Of a DNA stretch of 64,000 bases, positions 58,162 to 64,000 are shown piece by piece. The stretch lies in NCBI GenBank assembly GCA_030770545.1, contig CM061102.1, positions 9,971,501-10,035,500 on the forward strand, read 5' to 3'. Under the pieces are notes generated by a model. That model was given only the letters and a program-made list of their open reading frames with translations. It ran no database searches and was not told where the DNA came from. The stretch is from Macropodus opercularis. Lineage: Eukaryota; Chordata; Actinopteri; Anabantiformes; Osphronemidae. Both the position numbers and the translations under genes were made by a program. Positions within the stretch are counted from its first letter, which is position 1; the number at the start of each line of letters is the position of its first letter.

Positions 58162-60176
58162 TCACAACACGGTCTTCTCGAGGTTCAGGAGGTCCCTTGG
58201 GTGCAGCTCGATGTCGTTCGTTTGCTTTCCCCTACAAAACCTCACTCCCACAACTATAGCAAGAATGATCAGGGCTAAACCACAGGCGCCTCCAACGGCC
58301 GCTGCCAGGATGCTGAGCTCCGAGAGAGTCACTAGAAACGGCAAAACCCAGCATTAGAGACAGAGCGAAGCAAAGAGCGACAACGTACAACAACCTAAAT
58401 CACTAACGAAAGCACTGACAGGTGGGTGCTGAGCATTAAGATGAAGCCATCAACTATGGGCTCAGACTTCTTCAGACGTTTTCAGCCTAACCTTTGTCAA
58501 CGACTCTGAGGACGATTTCTCCACTGCTGCCGTGCACATCTGGGCGGTTGCGCACCTGGCAGATGAAGGTACCATTAAAAGTGGGCTGCACCGCCTGCAG
58601 GGTGATGGAAGCGTCCCGTTTGAGAACATTTCCCGACCAAACCACGCGGCCTTTAAATCGCCCATCTGCAGGAGGAATCGCTTCCTCCTGGTAGTAAAAC
58701 ACCTGAGACACAAACAGTGTAGGACAAAGTGATCAGAACATGACAAAATGCTGTTTTTACAAAACAAACAAACAAACAAACAAAAAAAGCGCTCTCTGTC
58801 TAGTCTGGCCTCACACACAGCTAAAGTTACCAGCTACGAGCAGAACAGACGCTTATGTCACTGAAGTCTCTATTAAAAAGGTTCAAACGTTTAATGATGC
58901 ATCATCAATCATATATTTTCATTTATTTTATAAAACGCAGCTTCTACAGACCGATTCATCAACGGTTGAGGTGAGGCCGCGGAAGCTCCAGGACACAATG
59001 ACGGACTGCAGTGATACCGGATGAGTGGAGGCGAAGGTGCACTTCAGCTTCACATCTGTCCCATTCACCGCTTCGATCTCACTCTGAGTGAAAATATCTA
59101 TTCCAGTGACGTGTTGCACCACTGTAAAAAGGAAGGCAGAACAGTCATCAGCATGTCAGCAGGCAGACACACCCTTCACCAACTGATTCATTCATTCCTA
59201 TGTCTGTGAGTGTCAGCGCTGTTTGCCGTACTGTAGTTATCTCTGCTAATCAAACATCCTCGAACTGACAAGTCAGAGCGACAGGCCTCAGACCTCTGCT
59301 GTTCATTGTTGATTGAGATAACTTGTGACATTGTGAGCTCACTCTGATACCACATCATGTATCTGCATGACCTGATCGTCAACCGGTCTCCAGAGTAACT
59401 ACAAGTTTCTTAGGAAGTAACACAAAATATGTTGAGAATTTCTACGCAAGCTGTTACAGCTGAGTTAATGATTGCACACGGGTTGAAGTACAGAAACCAT
59501 AGTTACATCTAATACCTGCTGAAGGGATCCGGTAAAGTTAAACCTTCAGCTAAATCCTAATCACTTTCTGCCTCGTCCTGGAAATTAAAACATTGCTGCC
59601 AATAAATCAGAGAAGAAGAAGCTGCCAAACATGTTTGAACCTGAGCATAGAGAAAGAAAATAAGTGTTTGGGTGATGATAATTACTATATAACTTAAAAC
59701 TAAGATAGGAAATCCAAGAAAGACATAAAATATTACTAACTCAATGTGATTGAAGTACTGACCTTGTTATGATCAATATTATCACCTTTGTTATGATGTT
59801 TGTTATAGTTGTTGAACTCCTGCTTATAGTTGATAAAGACGTATTGTTTGGGTTTGTATTGTTTCTACTTATATAAACAAGACGGGTTCATGTTATTAAT
59901 ACTTATATTTAGCCGTAAGCAACTTTCAACTGATACCAAACAGCAAAGTGAAGCAAAGCGCCTAAAAGACCCGGGTCAACGTTTAAGCGACAACAGATGG
60001 TCTTTATCCAGCGTCGACTTCTTCCAGAAACCAGACTCGGAAAGTACTACAAGAAAAAATGTCATTGTTTGGACAGACGGACGGAGCAGAGCAGTCGATC
60101 CAGGAAGTGGCTGTGACTCACCTGGCAGCAGCCCTGACACCACAAGCAGCCAAGTCCGAAACACGGGGCAGATCAT
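58162..60176 (-). CDS. mpzl2: Myelin protein zero-like 2 (epithelial V-like antigen), complete
   Basis: Coding exons 60122-60176, 58952-59121, 58492-58702 and 58162-58331, all GT-AG, sum to 606 nt: 201 aa (human MPZL2 about 215). It is a homophilic adhesion protein of epithelia, thymus and inner ear. The signal peptide (MICPVFRTWLLVVSG) starts at the ATG nearest the hydrophobic core. The single V-type Ig domain has EAVNGTDVKLKCTF (Cys46), VFYYQEE, GRFKGRVVWSGN, DASITL and GTFICQVRNRPDVHG (Cys123). TM is about 152-175. The VFYYQ strand and GEIVLRVVDK fit MPZL2 better than MPZL3 or P0. The tail is only about 26 residues (ends NDIELHPRDLLNLEKTVL) and lacks the Lys/Glu-rich tail I recall for mammals. 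Four-exon structure and position near scn4b match 11q23 synteny. Confidence 0.85.
58764..58784 (+). repeat. (AAAC)n tetranucleotide repeat
   Basis: Five AAAC units in mpzl2 intron 2. Confidence 0.8.
59122..60121 (-). other. mpzl2: mpzl2 intron 1
   Basis: 1.0 kb GT-AG intron after the signal-peptide exon, AT-rich around 59600-59900. Nothing else was recognised. Confidence 0.7.
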
Positions 60177-60501
60177 CTCTATTGACGGGTGAAATCCTCC
60201 GTGGGAGCCCCCTCGTGCAGGTTTAAAGTCTGTTGCATGGGCCCAAGTCCCCGCAGGCTGTACAGACACTTTCTGACACTACAGTGGGACAAGTGTTCTC
60301 GGTGTCGACTGCACCTGAGAAGCACCTCCCTCCTCTTATGCAATTCCTTCACCCACACAACCTGCTGCATAACAACAGGTTTGGCTCGGCGGATGTGAGA
60401 GTCACTTAAAGTCTGACAACATGCTCCCAGCTGCAGATAACAATCAATACTCATAAAAGAACGTGAAGATATTTTGTGAGTGCAGAGTCACACCTTTGTT
60501 T

Positions 60502-60522
60502 ACTGGCGCCCCCTTGTGGGCA
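60502..60522 (-). promoter_or_regulatory. Strong CTCF-like motif
   Basis: On the minus strand it reads GCCCACAAGGGGGCGCCAGT, matching the CTCF consensus CCASYAGRGGGCRS at nearly every position. It is the best of four candidates in the window and sits between mpzl2 and pafah1b2. Confidence 0.5.
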
Positions 60523-60964
60523 CAGCACCAAATCACCAAATTAGCTCCTCTGAAGTCAAGCTCCGACATAAATGAACAACATGAAACATTGAAACAACAA
60601 CATTGGCCTTTAGCCAGACATAGACGCATTTTGTTATTTATTTTATCTTAACAGCGTTGTACCACACCTGCAAATGTGCTCTACATGGAAAAGTTCGCAA
60701 GTCCACAAACGCATGCATGATATTTTCCATATTTTCCGCAGTCCGGGAACGCGTCATTTGATCCGCCGTGATCAGCTGACACAGGGAGCGTAGAGATCGA
60801 AGATGGGTCGCGAGGAGAAGCGACGCGACGTTTTACTGCCTCACCTGAAAGCAAAGCTCTGCGACAGTGTCGCGCGCTGCCTAAACTAAAACATATCCTC
60901 TGTTACAAAATACCAGGTGACCAATAAAACCCTGGATTCAGCTGAAAACGTGTGCTTAAGGACT

Positions 60965-60983
60965 TACCCACAATCCATTGCGC
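60965..60983 (+). promoter_or_regulatory. ZNF143/Staf-like promoter motif
   Basis: TACCCACAATCCATTGCGC resembles the ZNF143 site (TWCCCANNATGCAYYRCG) with one mismatch in the ATGCA core. It lies about 250 nt upstream of pafah1b2 exon 1, where such housekeeping-promoter sites are common. Confidence 0.4.
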
Positions 60984-61219
60984 GGCTGTTTAATATGGGT
61001 CGTGGGATTGTTGTTTTAGGAAAACAGCCATAGAAGAGAGTGTCTTTTCACTTGAATTACAAGGGTGGAGCCTTATAATTAGTTGCGGCCTTGCTAAGTT
61101 TGCCTTCTCGCCGGGTGAAACCCGTTTAGCTGCTCTCTGCTGGGCCGCCCGCCCCGTCGCTGCTGCTGGCGGCGCGTCCGCGCTCCGCTCCTCAGAGAGT
61201 CTTGGTCGCTCGCCTCTTG

Positions 61220-61364
61220 ACACACCTTTTGTTGTCTCGTCCAGCCAGAACCAGCTAACGGTTGCTAGCGAGCATCACCCGCAGCGACTGAACGACAACG
61301 GCGAAGACGGGTTGGGGCGATACACGCGGAGGCAGCCGAGAGGTGACGGCCAGCACCCTGCCAG
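61220..61364 (+). other. pafah1b2: pafah1b2 non-coding exon 1 (start approximate)
   Basis: GC-rich sequence with a CpG cluster, ending at a good donor CCAG|GTACAG (61364/61365). It would splice to the coding exon at 61712. The start coordinate is a guess. Confidence 0.45.
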
Positions 61365-61712
61365 GTACAGTGTGATAAACAGAGCTGCGTACTGTCTGGA
61401 AACATTATCGGACGTTAAGAGTCAGAGGTGCAGCCGCCAACAACGCATAGCTGGTTAGCTAACAAGCTAACTGCCAAGTAAACCAACCCAGCTGATTTGA
61501 TGTGGTCTGGACACAGAGACGAGCCTCCGTCCGATAGAGGCGAGCTTGTCTGCTCCTCAAGCTACTGCCTGACGGCGTGTTTTCTTTCGCTACTAGCTGG
61601 CGCTGATGGTCGACTTCTCTCACTGCAGAAGCAACACAATGCACCTTTGATTCGTGTAATCATGTCCAGTAGCTGTGTCTTCTTGCTGTAAAGCTGCGCT
61701 GCGTCTTGTAGG

Positions 61713-63644
61713 ATGAGTGGTGATGAACTGAACCCAGCTGCAGTGGCTCAGCCAGTAGAGGATGTTCATGGAGATGGACGGTGGCTCTCACAGGTTGGTG
61801 ACTGAGTCATTTAGCGTGTTCGAGACCTTACAGCAGGGATGATGGACCATTGTGTCCCTGACTTTGATTCTGTCCACTGCAATCACATACAAATACATGT
61901 TTATTTTGGTGTAGATTGTTATTATATTGGTTGTGACAGGCCCCAACCACACAAGACTTGGCTTTACACCATCTCTCCTGTTCGGTGGCATCTTGTGGCC
62001 TGGGTGAGGTTAATCCTCCCAGCTAAAGACCAGAGAGCTTTAACTCCAGGTCTCTCTTAGGTGGGGCACTAGGCTTGTGTTGATGAACTTGATTTGAACT
62101 CTGAAGACTGATTGTATCATCTTTTTTATATGCATTTAACATAAATATACACAGTATACCTTTTTAACACATTCCCCATTTCTAAACACTGGGGCAAGAT
62201 TTAGTTTTGTTAATGTAAAGTACAAGGTCTGTGTTTTTAGGACACAAACAATTAAATGTTGTCAACAAACTTGGAAGGGTTTCCATTAAGATGACTTGAA
62301 TTAAATGTGTTTATAGGAAGCAGTTTTGATTTGTTTGCGTGGTCACTTTTCTTTATTGCTCTCTGTTGTGGACTACACCACAAGCGCTGACAAGTTGGTG
62401 TGTTTTTTTTATTTATTTTTTTTTACAGCACTCACGATTTGTGCAGGAGTGTAAGGACGCTGAACCAGATGTCCTGTTTGTGGGCGACTCTATGATTCAG
62501 TTAATGCAGCAGTATGAGGTGAGACAAAATACTTTCCTCTCTGAATGTCCTGGTTCAGACGGTTCAAGAGCAGATCGGCATGTCTTTGAACACTTCTGCG
62601 AGTATAATCAGCAAATAAAGAAGTTGTGATATGAAATGCAGCCGCATGACCTCTTGTCCGCAGGTCTGGAGGGAGTTATTCTCTCCTCTTCATGCACTCA
62701 ACTTTGGTATTGGGGGGGACACAACCTGTAACGTGCTGTGGCGGCTGCAGAACGGAGAGCTGGAAAATATTCGCCCTAAGGTATCATGTTCTGTATAGTG
62801 AATCCATCCATCCATCCATGAATAATGATGAGGTTTCTGGATTTTGTCCTCTGTTCACCATCACAATAAATCAGAAGTGAATTTATGTAGTGAGTGTATG
62901 TAGATGTTTCATCATTTAAAATGTCATATATATGGAGATGGATAATCCATAACACTAATGAATTTACTGCTGAAGCAGGAGCCCTCACAGTCCTCATGGT
63001 TCTCTGTCTGTGATCTCGTCTAGGTGGTGGTGTTGTGGGTAGGAACCAACAATCATGAACACACTGCTGAACAAGTTGCAGGAGGCATTCTTACGATTGC
63101 AGAACTGCTCACCTCTCGCCTCCCCAAGGCAAAGGTAGTTGTACTGGTAAGTTGAGTTCTACTCAAGGCATCGTCTTATCGTTGTTGGTGTCTTCTGCCT
63201 CTCACCCAATGACTGCTGGGATTGGCTCCATCATCACCTTGATTCCTAACAGGAGAAGTGGTTAGGATAGTAAATGGATGGAATTTGGGTTTAAATTAAA
63301 TGATACAAATAAAAAGGTATCAGAAGAACTTTCTTTCAAAATGCTATTATTGTGGTGGTTTATAGGGTTTGTTGCCTCGAGGGGAGCGTCCCAATCCGCT
63401 AAGGGAGAAGAACGCTGCCGTTAACAGCTTCCTGCGTTCCTGGCTGCCACGATTGAGCCAGGCTCAGTTCCTGGATGTGAGTGGAGAATTTGTCCACGCT
63501 GATGGAACTATCAGCCCACAGGACATGTTTGACTATCTTCACCTCACACTGACAGGTTACCGTAACTTGTCCAAGCCCCTCAGTGACCTGTTGCTTCAAA
63601 TATTGGAGGAGACGCCAGAGGAGAGACGGGCGTCACTGGTTTGA
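61713..63644 (+). CDS. pafah1b2: Platelet-activating factor acetylhydrolase 1b, catalytic subunit 2 (alpha-2), complete
   Basis: Coding exons 61713-61793, 62429-62518, 62664-62780, 63024-63146 and 63366-63644, all GT-AG and all in phase 0, give 690 nt: 229 aa, the human length. A SGNH-fold cytosolic esterase that removes the acetyl group of platelet-activating factor; catalytic dimers bind LIS1 (PAFAH1B1). The nucleophile is Ser48 in FVGDSM, with the GTNNH block near residue 103. Asp193 and His196 lie in FDYLHL and complete the triad at the human alpha-2 positions. FVGDSMIQLMQQYE and the end EETPEE favour subunit 2 over subunit 3, although MSG at the start and NPLREKN are shared with subunit 3. 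In GGDTTCNVLWRL, Cys-Asn replaces the Arg-His I recall for human. Confidence 0.96.
61794..62428 (+). other. pafah1b2: pafah1b2 intron after the first coding exon
   Basis: 0.63 kb, AT-rich, ending in a long T-rich tract and TTTACAG. GCATCTTGTGGCC at 61989-62001 is a weak match to the CTCF-type core seen elsewhere. Nothing else was seen. Confidence 0.6.
63195..63283 (+). mobile_element. Degenerate 3' tail of a fish L2/Maui-type LINE or derived SINE
   Basis: CACCCAATGACTGCTGGGAT..TGGCTCCA, then AGGAGAAGTGGTTAGGATAG and TAAATGGATGGA, follow the order of a common teleost retroposon tail (CAATG..CTGGGATTGGCTCCAGC..GGATAAGCGGTTA..AATGGATGGA). It lies in pafah1b2 intron 4. Family assignment is from memory. 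Confidence 0.6.
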
Positions 63645-64000
63645 CCATGGCCATGTGACACATGTATCCAGAGACATGTCTCATTTGCTCATGTGGAGGA
63701 TATGAGACATGTTTCTGGAAGGTTTCACTCATGGGGGGAAGTATGTACGCTGGGATGAGTGGTGTGGAGAGGTGCTGTAGAGGGAGAGAGACCTCAATAG
63801 AGATGTCGACACTGTGACTGCAGTAGTAAATTCTATTGCAAAATAATTAAAAAACTCCGACTACTGTAAGTCATTGATATGCTGATATAATGTTGGGCAG
63901 ATTAATCTTGGCCTCTGGGAAAAATAGTTTTTCCTGTGGTCTTGCCAGTAAACAAAGACATTTGCTTTGTTTGGTGTCAGAATCGTTAATTGCAAAGCCT
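63645..64000 (+). other. pafah1b2: pafah1b2 3'UTR, continues past window edge
   Basis: Non-coding sequence after TGA. I see no AATAAA before the window end, only an ATTAAA-like site near 63846. It contains an 18-bp hairpin at 63667-63719. Confidence 0.6.
63667..63719 (+). other. pafah1b2: 18-bp stem-loop in pafah1b2 3'UTR
   Basis: The left arm 63667-63684 and right arm 63702-63719 pair over 18 positions with one G-U wobble (63673/63713) and a 17-nt loop. The core arms are ACATGTCTCAT and ATGAGACATGT. Confidence 0.85.

Larger units (their letters stand above)
60177..61219. promoter_or_regulatory. Divergent promoter interval between mpzl2 and pafah1b2
   Basis: About 1 kb between two head-to-head genes. 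CpG density rises from about 60760 and is high at 61085-61220. It holds a strong CTCF-like site (60502-60522) and a ZNF143-like site (60965-60983). No coding exon was supported. Confidence 0.5.

Overview
This is vertebrate nuclear DNA, most likely from a ray-finned (probably percomorph) fish. The genes are split by GT-AG introns. They encode vertebrate-only families, intergenic distances are short, and (CA)n microsatellites are frequent. The Dscam-like gene that would span hundreds of kilobases in a mammal fits here in 36 kb. No bacterial, phage or CRISPR features are present.

Layout: (1) 1-6345, plus strand: the 3' part of arhgap35 (p190A RhoGAP), cut by the left window edge, with a 2.2 kb 3'UTR. 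(2) 7266-45711 (coding 9755-45711), minus strand: a complete dscaml1, in 33 coding exons that I could join in frame (6132 nt, 2043 aa). It converges tail to tail with arhgap35. (3) 50577-55004, minus strand: a complete scn4b (sodium channel beta-4, 231 aa). (4) 58162-60176, minus strand: a complete mpzl2-like gene (201 aa). (5) 61220 to the right edge, plus strand: pafah1b2 (229 aa, all catalytic residues present), divergent from mpzl2.

The genes do not form a pathway. dscaml1, scn4b and mpzl2 encode immunoglobulin-fold membrane proteins of neurons or epithelia. arhgap35 is a Rho-switch regulator and pafah1b2 a cytosolic esterase subunit. dscaml1, scn4b, mpzl2 and pafah1b2 lie together in human 11q23.3, while arhgap35 is on human 19q, so the window is a conserved block joined to a second one.

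Most interesting signals: a GC-AG intron and a 31-nt microexon in the dscaml1 tail; two dscaml1 splice sites that abut long dinucleotide repeats; a 60-codon in-frame ATG extension upstream of the usual dscaml1 start; an orphan plus-strand exon encoding a membrane segment inside the antisense of the dscaml1 3'UTR; a charge-depleted beta-4 channel-blocking segment; a perfect 19-bp inverted repeat; and an 18-bp hairpin in the pafah1b2 3'UTR. I found no clearly new multigene system. Protein comparisons rest on remembered family sequences, not on a database search.
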